From NCBI GenBank assembly GCA_021399445.1, contig JAJTUQ010000001.1:6696001-6760000 (forward strand): a stretch of 64,000 nucleotides of DNA. Direction: 5' to 3'. The notes below the pieces were generated by a model, which did no database searches, had not been told where the DNA came from, and worked only from the letters and a program-made list of their open reading frames with translations. Of the stretch, positions 1-11,057 are shown in pieces; the first letter of the stretch is position 1; each line of letters opens with the position of its first letter. The position numbers and the translations under genes were made by a program. The DNA comes from Xylogone sp. PMI_703 (taxonomy: Eukaryota; Ascomycota; Leotiomycetes).

Positions 1-952
1 GCCAATGCGTCTCGGTCCCCTAATTTCAAAGCCTCGTGGAATTACCTTCCTCAGCCCACCGAGGTAGACTTCGTAGCTTGGGTATGGGGCCATGGAGAAA
101 GATGCTGGGAAATCGCCTGGAGTAGTAAGATTTATCTGGAGTATTTCGCTTTATTTACAACTAATCTCTTGATATTAAACCAGGCAACCTGTCTATTGTT
201 GAAGACAAGTTCGTAAGGATCTCACCGGAGTAGACCGGAAAAAGCGAGCTGATTACAGCAATTGCTATGAGTATTAAGAATGAAGCTTTCAGTAAAGATT
301 GCTGGAAAGTGCTTATTGCGATCAGATTTTACGTTGCCTAATTTTGAAGATCACTGCTCAAGATACGTTTATTAAAGAGGGCAACTTATTAATCTCCACC
401 TATTGACATCAGCCTTGCCTTAGTAGCGAGAAACTCAGCGGAGCAAGGGTCAGGAACTTTGCAGTATCACGTTTTGGCAATGATATTAAGGGCCGAGAAT
501 CATCCCGGTTAGGATGTGGTCCGGTGAAATGACCGAGGGCATGCTGTTCCTGAAGATATACGAATTCTACCGGAGGTGAGGTTAAATCGACGTCAAGGTA
601 CTTTTCTTGGGACTAGCCTTGAAGGAATAGATATAAGCAGAGATGCCTGGGAATCCATTAGGCTCCAGTTTTCAGTATGGATATCTTCCTCAGGTATCTT
701 TTTCGTCGGGGTACGTTTCTGCAGCTCGGAATTAATTGCTTTAACTTCTGAGAAGCTGGGAGAAAGCATGATGTAATGTGTAATGGGCTGAAGGACGGTA
801 GATCTTGTGCCTGGCCATGCTCACGGATAAATCGCATAAACTCGTATTCAGGAGATTGATATTTATCCAGCCTATCCAACCACCACGGCACTCGATGCTT
901 GCTCGAAGTTGATGTTCGACCGCCATGAGCAGCGTCAGCGAAGACGCCCAAA

Positions 953-1000
953 CCCCGCAGAGGGCCCGGCAAACTCGGGGCCGCGGTGGTTCCCGCGGGG
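953..1000. promoter_or_regulatory. Pair of CreA-like GC boxes
   Basis: CCCCGC at 953-958 and GCGGGG at 995-1000 match the SYGGRG consensus of the carbon catabolite repressor CreA/CRE1, one on each strand. They lie about 600 nt upstream of a beta-xylosidase, a gene class commonly repressed by glucose. Six-base matches occur by chance, so this is a candidate only. Confidence 0.3.
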
Positions 1001-1387
1001 TTGGCCACGCCATACGCGTCGCTAGTCGATGCTTAAAAGTCCACGGCATTGATGGAAGTTTGACAACATAGATCCTCCCAACACCTGATATTCGGTCTAG
1101 ATTAGGCATCATGCCGGGTTCAGCTGCATATACAAATATACACGGGCGTGCCTCCTTGTTCCCCGATGCTAGACTTGGGATGAAGACAGAGCTGTTCGGC
1201 CCCGAACGCGGGGTAACCAGAGAAGCTTTTGCCTCTCCAGGGCAAGGTCGCCTGCAAGTCGAGCGGTGGTAATTCGGATCATTGTAGATTGAGGAAATTT
1301 CTCTGCAAATCCATCTGATTTTAGTCTTAATCAAAATCGAATCATACCAAAACACCTGGGGTTGGCTGCGGAGGACGTTTCTCCACC

Positions 1388-1393
1388 GGCTAA
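1388..1393 (+). promoter_or_regulatory. XlnR/Xyr1-like site
   Basis: GGCTAA matches the GGCTAR core bound by the xylanase regulator XlnR/Xyr1. It sits about 200 nt upstream of the beta-xylosidase start, a sensible position, but a single hexamer is weak evidence. Confidence 0.3.
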
Positions 1394-1530
1394 TTGAATA
1401 ATATGATGTGTTGCTGGCAATGATCGAACACAGGCCAAAGTGACATCCGCAATGGATTGTATACTAGCTTGAGCGGGTTTTTTCAAGCTGCCCCAATATG
1501 CAGCAGCTATGATGCTTGCTCAAGTAGCAC

Positions 1531-1537
1531 TATATAA
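1531..1537 (+). promoter_or_regulatory. TATA box of the GH3 gene
   Basis: TATATAA begins 58 nt upstream of the ATG at 1589. The spacing fits a short 5' leader. Confidence 0.5.
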
Positions 1538-1588
1538 GCTCTTGCTCTCAAATGTAGCACATGCTAGGGACCTTCAAGTGGAGCAAAA

Positions 1589-4500
1589 ATGGCGGTTCTA
1601 AAGCACGCAGCACTTGGTGCTGTTCTGCCGTCTCTCATCGCAGCTGCAAGCATACCAAGGCAGGGTTCAACATGCCTTCCACCCTATGTTGCTCAGATAT
1701 CGGGCTACATTGGTTGCTATTCAGATCCTGTTACTCCTCGTCCGCTATCTGGTTTATCCCTGAGCCCCGGCCAATCCAATTCTCCAGAGTACTGCGCGAC
1801 GCTCTGTGGAAATGCAGGATTCTCCCTAGCTGGAGTTGAGTATACTGTGTGAGTTTACAAGAATGAAATCATACAGCTAGAATCATATAATGCTATAAAT
1901 ACTAACAAATATGGTGCGAGATAGTCAATGCTTCTGTGGTAACGAAATTGGTCCTGCTGGTCATAAATCAGACGAGAGTTCGTGCTCGTCTCCTTGTCCT
2001 GCTAATGCCTCTGTGACTTGTGGTGCTGCAAATTTGTAAGTAGTCTAGACATCTGCATACTATATGACGATAGATTAATAATACTCACCAGTATGAATGT
2101 GTACCAAATCTCCAATCCAAACCCTGAACCTGTAAAGGGTTTCCTACCAGATTGCACGCATGACCCTCTTTGCTCAAACCCTATATGCGACACTTCACTA
2201 TCAATGGCCGAACGTGCAGCCGGCATTATCAACGCTCTTACTTTAGATGAGAAGATTGGAAATGTGCAGAATGCAGCGGCTGGTTCGCCTCGACTGGGCT
2301 TGCCACCATATCAGTGGTGGAGTGAGGCGCTCCATGGAGTAGCAAGCAGTCCAGGAGTGACTTTTCAGGAGTCTGGGAATTTTAGCTACGCTACAAGTTT
2401 TCCCATGCCTATTTTCACATCGGCTGCTTTTGATGACCCGCTTGTCCTTGCGGTTGGACAAACTGTTGGGAAAGAAGGCCGGGCATTTGGCAATGCAGGA
2501 CAGTCCGGGTTCGATTTCTGGACCCCGAACATTAATCCCTTCCGTGATCCAAGATGGGGCCGAGGTATGGAGACGCCTGGCGAGGATCCATTGCATATTG
2601 AAAGCTACGTTTACAACTTAGTTACTGGAATGCAGGGAGGCGTTGACCCTCCAGAGAAGCAAATCATATCAACTTGTAAGCATTATGCTGCTTATGATAT
2701 CGAGAACGGCCCGGATGCTGGTCGCAATTCAAATGACCTAGATCCATCGCAACAGGATATGGCCGACTATTATCTGCGACCTTTCAAGTCCTGCGTCCGG
2801 GAAGCAAAGGGTGGAAGTATCATGTGCTCTTACAATGCTGTCAACGGAGCACCGTCCTGTGCCAACGAGTATCTTCTGCAGCGAGTCCTCCGAGAGGAGT
2901 GGAATTTCACGGCGCCGTACAACTGGGTAGTATCGGACTGTGACGCTGTGGGTGATGTCTTTAACAACCACAAGTATACCACTAGCTTAGCCGCTGGATC
3001 TGCAGTGTCTTTGAATGCTGGAACGGATCTTGATTGCGGCACGACCTACGCCTCTCTCTCTGATGCCATCAAGTATAACATGACAACAGAAGCCATCTTG
3101 GATAAATCACTAAATAGGCTCTATTCATCACTTATACAAATTGGTTGGTTTGACACAACATCGCAGTATAGTTCTGTTGGATGGAGTGACGTCAATACTC
3201 CGGATGCTCAGTCACTTGCATATCAAGCAGCGATTGAAGGCTTGACTTTACTCAAGAATGATGGAACACTTCCCCTCAGACACATAAGGTCAGGTGCCAC
3301 CATAGCCCTAATCGGTCCCTGGGCGAATGCAACTACTCAGATGCAAGGAAACTATCAAGGAGTTGCTCCTTACCTGATTAGTCCGCTTGCCGCTTTCCAG
3401 AAACATTTTGAAAACGTTGTTTATGAAGAAGGAACTGCAATCGACACTACCAGCACAGACAACTTTGCAGCAGCCATAGCAGCAGCTAAGGACGCTGATT
3501 ATGTTTTCTATATGGGAGGAATCGACACCACTATCGAATCCGAAGGACACGATAGAACTACCATCGTATGGCCGGGTAACCAGTTGGACCTCATTTCTCA
3601 ACTGGCAGAAGTGAGCAAACACTTTGTTGTTGTGCAATTTGGCGGCGGACAGATTGATGATAGCGCACTTCTAAGCAATACGAATGTCCATGCGCTTCTA
3701 TGGGCAGGATATCCAGGCCAATCTGGCGGAGATGCTGTATTTGATGGCCTTACCGGTACCGTTGCCGTTGCCGGACGTCTTCCAATAACGCAATATCCAG
3801 CAAACTATACTGATGTGCCAATATTTAACATGAACTTGAGGCCTAGCACAGGATACCCCGGGCGCACTTACAAATGGTATAACGAGGCTGCTGTTATACC
3901 TTTCGGATTTGGACTCCATTACACTGACTGGACTCTTTCATGGGCATCCGCCCCCAAAAAATCTTATTCTATTCAAGACTTGGTGAAAGGTGCAACTGGA
4001 GCATATAAGGAGCTTACCCCCTTTGTAGATGTTGTTGTGGATATCAAGAATTCCGGACCACAATCGGCCCAGGCTTCTGATTATGTTGCACTGCTATTTA
4101 TATCAACAACAGATGGTGGGCCTGCTCCGTATCCGATTAAGGATCTCGTCGCCTATGCCAGGGCTCATGATATTACCGTAAGGGCTACGAAGAGCGTCAC
4201 GCTCCCATTGACATTGGCATCGATTGCAAGGGTCGATACCGATGGCAACAAGTATATTTTCCCAGGAACATACACCCTAGCTGTCGATATCGATGCAAAG
4301 ATTACAACCCAGTTTACGTTGACTGGAGATAAGGAGCTAATTGAAGCACTTCCACCATACCCCTACAATGCCACCGGTTTTGAGTACCTTGGTTGCTATT
4401 CAGATACGGGCTCCTTCAATGGTAAATCGATTGATCTAGGTGAAACAAACTACCCGCAACTTTGTGTCGACCAATGCAAGGCGGCTGGATTTGATTACTC

Positions 4501-4830
4501 TGCGGTCAAGGGATCGTACGTTCTATAGGACCCACTTTGTACCTTGTTAAAGCTAACAATTTGTAGGACATGCTTGTGTAATGGAGATTTCTCCACTACC
4601 ACTTCTCCGAGCAGTGACTCTAACTGCAACACTGCCTGTCCTGGTGACTCTTATGAAAGCTGCGGAGCGGATAAATTGTAAGTATCACAATCTATTCTCC
4701 GTTGTCTCCTATAAGTCTTGAAGCTTTTGGGAGATTGGATGCTAATGCATTTTTCGTGTTTAGTATCAATGTTTATAATGCAACTCTGCCAACGTTCATT
4801 CAGCCCCCAACAGATCCACCACCATCCTGA
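1589..4830 (+). CDS. Secreted GH3 beta-xylosidase with N- and C-terminal WSC domains
   Basis: Exons 1589-1848, 1925-2035, 2092-4515, 4567-4677 and 4764-4830 give about 990 residues. The order is a signal peptide (~1-20), WSC domain (~38-125, with GCYSD and CFCGN cysteine signatures), GH3 N-terminal barrel, GH3 C-terminal domain, Fn3-like domain (~765-850) and a second WSC domain (~887-975, GCYSD...CLCNGD). The nucleophile aspartate sits in VVSDCDAVG near residue 406. The family releases xylose from xylo-oligosaccharides outside the cell, and WSC domains bind glycans or the cell wall. The introns in both WSC domains fall at matching places (before the CxC and before the last strand), which supports their common origin. 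The gene converges on a sulfatase. Arabinofuranosidase or mixed activity is possible within this GH3 clade. Confidence 0.9.
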
Positions 4831-5518
4831 AGAGAGTAATGGATAGCTAAGAAGGTGGATATAGTTAAGCTCTTAACGGGCATTATCATGGCAGCTGAGA
4901 TGGTACTTAGTCGTATCTTTAATAAGTATCATGTCACTCTTTATAGGGAAGGAAAACTACGAAAACCATCTTAACCACCGATTATTATCTTTCAAAATAA
5001 AAAAGCATTGTAATTCTAACAGTTATTGTCTCATATATATTCATGATATACTGTGAGTAGAGATCTTATTCTGTTCCAACGACGGTAAGAGCGATGTTGC
5101 GCAAGTTAGCCGCACAAGTCAATCGTACCCAGCATCTTATCGATTCCTTATAATATAATCTCAAAAGTGAGTGTGTAGCTCTTTTCTATTCTTACATAGA
5201 GAATATCCTTAAAGGCTTAAATTCCTCGACTGCCTAGGGTTGCATCCTAACAAATGAAGTCTCCTGTTCTATGCCTCGATCATCAGTTGAAATGTACAAG
5301 AGTTCTTTCTACCTTCCCACCTTGTGTAATATTACTACTCGTAGTTTTTCTTATCCAAATACAAGAAATAGCAGTACAAATAGTTACGATGATCGATAGC
5401 AGAGAGAATTAGACTGAACATAGAAATGATCATCTCATACACTACGGTAAGAGTAAGCTGGTCTGAGATATTGTATCTATTATTAGCCGACTAGACAAGG
5501 TGTACAAACGCAATTACG
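4831..5518. other. Convergent intergenic region
   Basis: AT-rich 3' flanks of the GH3 gene (+) and the sulfatase (-). I see no gene, repeat or RNA here. Confidence 0.6.
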
Positions 5519-7261
5519 CTATGCTTTTTGCTTCTCAGCCAGTCTTCTCTCAGCTTGAACTTTGGGAGACTCTAAGTTCACAGCAGGTTTTCGAGGATCT
5601 TTTGTCCATGGCATAACATCACTAGTCTCAACCATCCATCGCAATATCACCTCTCGGAACATACTCTCAATATGGGCGTACTGCGGTAAACCTGCTAGAT
5701 TATGAAGCTCCTTAGGATCTGTATTACGATCGTATAGCTCAGGATTCTCATAAAGACGATAGACATAGCACCAGTTTTTGTCACGACAGCTAATGGCCTT
5801 CCCTACAAGGGTTGTGTCTTCATGCTGTAAGGCAGATTTGAGATCGTAGGGGAAGCCTGATTCTTCGAGGAGAGGTTCTTCCGATTTTAGGAAGCCACCT
5901 TCTGAGAATACGTAGTCTTTGTGATTGCTTAATCGATTGTGGATTGTGGGAACCAGTGATTTGCCGTTGTGCCCAAATGACTCTTTAATGCCACATAGTT
6001 CGAAGATTGTTGGGATTAGATCGACCATCTCGCACAGACTATCATTGCTCTCTCCCTGGGGAATGCCCGGACCAGCTGCAAATATGTTAGGACAACTAAG
6101 CTAAAGTTTCGGACTATAAATCACGTACCAATTATTAGAGGTTCACGCACAAGAGTCTCACTGAGCCCGGATGGCCATTTCTCAATTAAACCCGAGTCCC
6201 CCAGATACTCTCCATGATCGGTAAAGAAAAAGGTATAAGTTGGATGAGATGCGGAGAAGGCATTAATAGCGTCTACTACGCGGCCGAATTGATCGTCAAG
6301 CCGTGATATCATTCCGTAGTAGGTAGCAGTGATTTCCCTCCACATATCAAGTGTGGCACATCCAGTCCCGTATCTCTCTCGAATTGCTGCCATATACCGC
6401 GGCTCATGGCCAGTCTTGCTCTCGGGAGCCACCGGTGCTGGCATTTTTGAGCGATCATACATAGAAAAGTAAGGCTCTTCAACTGTAAAGGGACAGTGCG
6501 GGAAAAGTAAGGGCAGGAAGAGAACAAAAGGCTCGCTTGGGGCCGATTCTAGCCACTGAATGGCGGATCTTACGCACGCTTCATCATAGTCAACTACAGC
6601 AGAGTTATCTCTGAGACCCTTGTAAAATAATCTGTTCCATAAATTTTCACATTCTTCTGGGGTTGGATCGAATCTTTGTGGTGGCATAAGCTCCGGCATA
6701 TCTTCCAAAAACCCATACTTTTACAACAATGAATTAACATTAGGGCTTCAAAATGGAGGAAGTATGAGAAGTGCTGTACCTCATTTACAGAGAGCTCAGT
6801 TACCCCAGGAGCGAAAGTATCTCCTCTTGGCGCTAGAAAAGCAACATGATATCCATCTGGTTAAGGTCAGTGGAAATTGACTTAATATCAAGGATTGGCC
6901 ATAGAGACCTTCTTTAAGACTTCGGAATAAGTTTGGCTCCCAGGGTTTGATGAGATATTCTAGTGAGCGGTGGCCAGTGACATGAGGATAAGTGCCAGTA
7001 AACATGGAACATCTTGACTGAGAGCATACCTATCCAAGAATAACTAGTTAGTATTTAGTTGTCTGCTGAAAGCAAATACAATTTGTTCATACTCACGCTG
7101 GCCTGAAGGAAGCAGTTTGTGAATTTTGTTCCTCTGCTAGCAAGTGCGTCAATATGAGGTGTCTTCACTAATTCGTTGCCAAAGCAGCCCAAGGAATCAT
7201 AGCGCAGTTGGTCTGGCATAAAAATCACCAAGTTTGGTTTCTTGACTGGAACGGAACCCAT
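5519..7261 (-). CDS. Sulfatase (S1 family, arylsulfatase-like)
   Basis: Exons on the minus strand are 7261-7097, 7029-6909, 6856-6780, 6717-6129 and 6075-5519, giving about 502 residues. The N-terminus has the metal-binding PNLVIFMPDQLRYDS strand. The formylglycine site reads CSQSRCSMFTG (residues 57-67), where most family members have CxPSR. FFTDHGEYLGDSG and VDLIPTIFELCGI are later alkaline-phosphatase-fold landmarks. No clear signal peptide is seen, so it may be intracellular. It should hydrolyse a sulfate ester; the substrate cannot be read from sequence. It is divergent from a sugar transporter and next to a beta-xylosidase, which suggests a sulfated sugar substrate. Choline-sulfatase and phosphonate-hydrolase-like activities are alternatives. 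Confidence 0.87.
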
Positions 7262-7755
7262 GACTTCGGCGATATCTGAAAGGGGTATGAGAGAAATTCT
7301 GGATATCGATTGGGCGTAGTAGAAAGCGGTGACTTTAATACACGCACATGGCCACAATAAGGCCATGTGTATGGAGAGTGGTTGGGTCGCTCGATAGGGG
7401 CTTCAGCATGAGCCGAGTTCCGGGATCTCGTTTGAAGAGTGGGATAAAGGTTAAATAACAGAGCCCAACGCTTTAGTGGAGGATCCACGAAGCTGCAGAA
7501 ATTGCCGTTAACCACGAACAGCTAACTGCAATGAGGATCATCTGTGCCTGGCTAATCAGAGCACGCAATAGATGAGGAGAAAGACGAAATACCTGCTGCA
7601 GAATGCAAGACTTATTAGCCAAAAGCTTAAGGTTCAAAAGCAATAAATGCCAAGCAGGAGATTCCTAGGCGGTAATGACCTACGTAGATATGTAACTTTG
7701 CTTAAATATAACGAGGGCACCTACATTGAGGTATTGAGTGGCCCACGCGCAAATC
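7262..7755. promoter_or_regulatory. Shared divergent promoter of sulfatase and sugar transporter
   Basis: The sulfatase ATG (7261, minus) and the transporter ATG (7756, plus) are 494 nt apart with no coding signal between them, so one region probably drives both. I could not identify specific factor sites with confidence. Confidence 0.5.
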
Positions 7756-9490
7756 ATGTCGACCTCCAAGCTTCCAGCAACTAGTGCCCATCGGGTGGTA
7801 CAGGACATAACTGAGAATTCTACAGTCCAGCATCTTGCGTCCCTTGATACAACTCCATGGTATCGAAAGCGCAACCTTTTCTATCTCTACCTCAACCTTA
7901 TTCCTGCTGTCCTGGGGTGTAACATGACTAGTGGCTATGATGGTAGCGTTATCAATGGTTTGCAGGCGGTGACTGCTTGGAACACATATTTTGGGAAGCC
8001 TCATGGAGCCGTTTTGGGTGTCTTAAGCGCAATGTTTATGTTCGGAGAGATTGCCTCCCTGCCTATTGTGCCCTGGATCAATGACCGCTTTGGGAGGAAG
8101 AAGAGTATCGTCATTGGAAGCTTAATAATTTTAGTCGGCGTAATTCTGCAATCAGCTTCTGTAAACAGTAGGTTGTTCTTGTAGCTGGATTCCTATTATC
8201 TGCGTTGCAGACAGCTAACAAAGCTTATGAAATTAGTTGCGATGTTCTTGGTTGCTCGTTTCATCATTGGCACTGGGGTTCCTGTTTCCGTAACAGGTGC
8301 CGCTGAGCTTATTGCTGAGCTGACACATCCTAATCACCGGTCGGTCCTGACTGGTCTCTTCAACAACAGCTGGTATGCTGGGTCTATTGTCGCTGCTGGA
8401 GTCACTCTTGGGACATATCATATTCCATCTCAATGGTCATGGCGTATACCGTCTCTTCTTCAATTCTCCCCGTCCCTGCTGCAACTGATCTTTATATGGT
8501 ATGTTTCGCCCGTCTATATTTCATTTGATAATTGACTAATAGGCTGATATAGGTGGATACCGGAAAGCCCTCGTTGGTTAATCTCTAAAGATCGTCTTGA
8601 CGAAGCGATGGATGTCCTTGTGAAATACCACGGCGAAGGCGATCGTGAGGCTGCTTTGCCTCAAGCAGAGTTTACTGAAATCCAACAAACGATCCATATA
8701 GAGATGGAAAGTTCTAAGCATCGATGGATTGAGCTTCTGCGGACTCGAGGCAATAGACACCGTATCTTCATTGCAGCTACCGTCGGATTGTTTCATGCGT
8801 GGTCAGGTAATGGATTAATTTCCTATTACCTTCCTAAAGTTCTTGCTAATGTCGGCATCTCGTCCTCTCGGAAACAAAACCAAATCAACTTATCCATATC
8901 TTGCATGGCACTCGTTACTTCATCTGTTGCCGCGTTTGCTACAAAGCTCTTTAGCCGTCGTGCAATGTGGCTTACATCATTTGGGCTCATGGCTGCAGCA
9001 TACTGGGCTTTAACTGCTTCAAGCGCAACATTCGCAAAGACTGGTGGTAACGGTGCTGCCCAGGGAACAGTAGCAATGATCTTTATTTATCAGGCAGTCT
9101 ACAGCCTGATGCAGCCACTTCAGATGATATACACTACCGAAATCTTCCCATTTGTATATCGAGCTAAAGGCATTGCACTAGAAGAGCTTTTCAACCAAGC
9201 GGGGTCCGCATTTAATCAATTCGTAAATCCGATTGGCTTAGCTGCTCTGGCATGGAAGTACTATCTTGTGTATTGCGTCTGGGTCCCGATTGAGTGGCTA
9301 GTGATGTTCTTCTTTTACCCTGAGACGAAAGGTCCTACTTTAGAAGAACTGGCTATCGGTAAGACGCTAATTCTGATTCTTGAACATGAATTTAATGCTA
9401 AAATTCACTGAAGTGTTTGACGGCCCAACGATTGGGAAGGATATTGAAGGGCCACCTGAAAGATCTCCTGTCGAAATTGAGGAGTCATAA
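7756..9490 (+). CDS. MFS sugar transporter
   Basis: Exons 7756-8167, 8237-8498, 8553-9358 and 9414-9490 give about 518 residues. Sugar-porter landmarks appear in order: GYDGSVINGLQ in TM1, DRFGRKKS after TM2, WWIPESPRWLI before the central loop, and PETKGPTLEEL after TM12. This is a 12-TM plasma-membrane proton:sugar symporter of the fungal lactose/hexose permease type. The ATG at 7756 is the first in frame. Its divergent pairing with a sulfatase and closeness to a GH3 enzyme suggest uptake of the released sugar. The exact sugar is unknown. Exon 4 is short and encodes only the cytosolic tail (DGPTIGKDIEG). Confidence 0.88.
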
Positions 9491-10168
9491 TGTTAACGGT
9501 TTATGAAAGAGAGGTAAATCGCGAGTGCTGGAACATCGCATCTGAGTGCCTATAGAAGTGGACCATAAGCCGGCCATATATTATGGCCAGTAACAGGGGT
9601 CCATGATGCGATACTGTACATATACGACTGTATTTGCCAACTATAAGTAGCTAATTCCGTAAGACAATTCAATTCACTTACATGATCTTACATTCATATC
9701 GAGAGCTACAAACTTCTCAACAGCCAGGACCTTGGTCTTAATACTCTTTACAAGATCCAATGGAAACCATTAAAGTTTGTTGCCGCATGTAGTACTTCAT
9801 GGTTTAAATTTCGATTGGTAATGCTTCTCACATTTGAAGTTTCGTCTATTATCTATCTCTATTCTTTAGATAGTATATATGTGGAAAGGAAAGAAGTCAG
9901 AATTCCAAATCGCGATGTTACTACTAGTATAGATTTGGAAGAGGCTCACATTAAGCTATATCAGGAATCAGCCCGGACATCGGCTAGCGTCACTGTAAAT
10001 ATGACCAGTCGGTCGGGCCACGTTTGTCATCATGTGGCATAATTATAATTACACGGAAAGATAAGATTTAAGCACCCATCTTCCTTTGACTGTATATTAA
10101 AAAGATACCTATTTCCATACAATCACCAATCAATATAGCTTCAATCCAGTCCAATCCACTATTCAACT
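9491..10168. other. Intergenic region
   Basis: 3' flank of the transporter and 5' flank of the RidA gene. It is AT-rich. A 75-codon open frame at 9815-10042 has no recognisable features and is probably chance. Confidence 0.5.
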
Positions 10169-10763
10169 ATGGCCGAAATCACCGAAGTCAAGACTACGAA
10201 CGCCCCGGCTCCTATGCCGGTCTTTTCCCAAGCAATCAAAGCCAACGGTATGGTTTTCCTTTCCGGAAATATCGGTTTAGACAAAGATACCTGGAAGCTC
10301 GTTGAAGGAGGAATCAAAGCACAGACTGTAAGCATTTTACTCGTGTTTCCCTGCTTGTTATTTTACTGTCCTGCATGATTCATTACGAAGTGGGGAGTGA
10401 TGAACAACTAATCGTTTCAAAAAGGAACAAACTCTCAACAACATGAAAGCAATTCTAGAAGCATCAGGCTCTGGGTTCCATCGCGTAGTAAAGTTGAACA
10501 TCTATATCCGGAAATTTGAAGACTTTGCACCTTTGAACGAGGTTTACGATAAGTACTTTGGGACGCCGAAGCCGGTAAGCAAAAGAAGTTTCTTCTTCTT
10601 TCGTTTCACCAACTAGGGAGATATATGTCCTTTGTTTGATACGGATAATGATGGTATATTTGCAATACTGATTGAATGGTGCCAGGCACGAACCTGTGTT
10701 GCAGTCCTTGACTTGCCGTTTGGGGCACTAGTGGAGATGGAATGCACTGCCCTTTGTGATTAG
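10169..10763 (+). CDS. RidA/YjgF family enamine/imine deaminase
   Basis: Exons 10169-10327, 10425-10574 and 10686-10763 join in phase to give 128 residues, the usual family length. Landmarks are APMPVFSQAIKANG, VFLSGNIGLD, TLNNMKAILEASGS, VVKLNIYI, and the C-terminal RTCVAV...LVEMECTA, which carries the conserved active-site Arg and Glu. Members hydrolyse reactive enamine/imine intermediates made by PLP enzymes (for example 2-aminoacrylate) and act as trimers in cytosol or mitochondria. No mitochondrial targeting sequence is evident, suggesting a cytosolic Hmf1-like form. It converges on a flavin monooxygenase. Confidence 0.9.
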
Positions 10764-11057
10764 GAAGCAGGATATGAGAAGTAATGAAGCTACAGGAAGT
10801 TGTTGCCGTAGTTGCTTTTTTATGTGGACAGAATATATCTCAAATACTAGAAATCATATAGGCCTTTATATATCATTAAGAGCCAAAGTCAGAATCCGTA
10901 CAGAAATAAACTCGTATCATATATAGTAACACTGTATCATTGATAGCTTCGCGAGAATTCTGGATTAATTAGGTTATAATATGAAACTTTAAGGGATATA
11001 TAGCATCTAAAAGACCACACGCATAAACTAAAAACGAAACAAAGCAGTAGAGGAATT

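Larger units (their letters stand above)
1..1588. other. Upstream non-coding region of the GH3 gene
   Basis: I see no gene with recognisable motifs here. Several overlapping short reading frames exist on both strands but none has family features. A GC-rich patch lies at about 870-1020, and the last 60 nt hold a TATA-like box. At the extreme left edge a short minus-strand frame beginning with an ATG at 91-93 runs off the window and could be the start of another gene; I cannot identify it. Confidence 0.5.

Noticed and set aside
1..93. Possible minus-strand gene start at the left edge (ATG at 91-93)
   Set aside because: Only ~31 codons are visible and no family is recognised; too little to support a gene.
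741..1355. 204-codon minus-strand frame left of the GH3 gene
   Set aside because: No motif or plausible splice partner; composition is like surrounding non-coding DNA.
9815..10042. 75-codon frame between transporter and RidA
   Set aside because: No motif; frame of this size is expected by chance.
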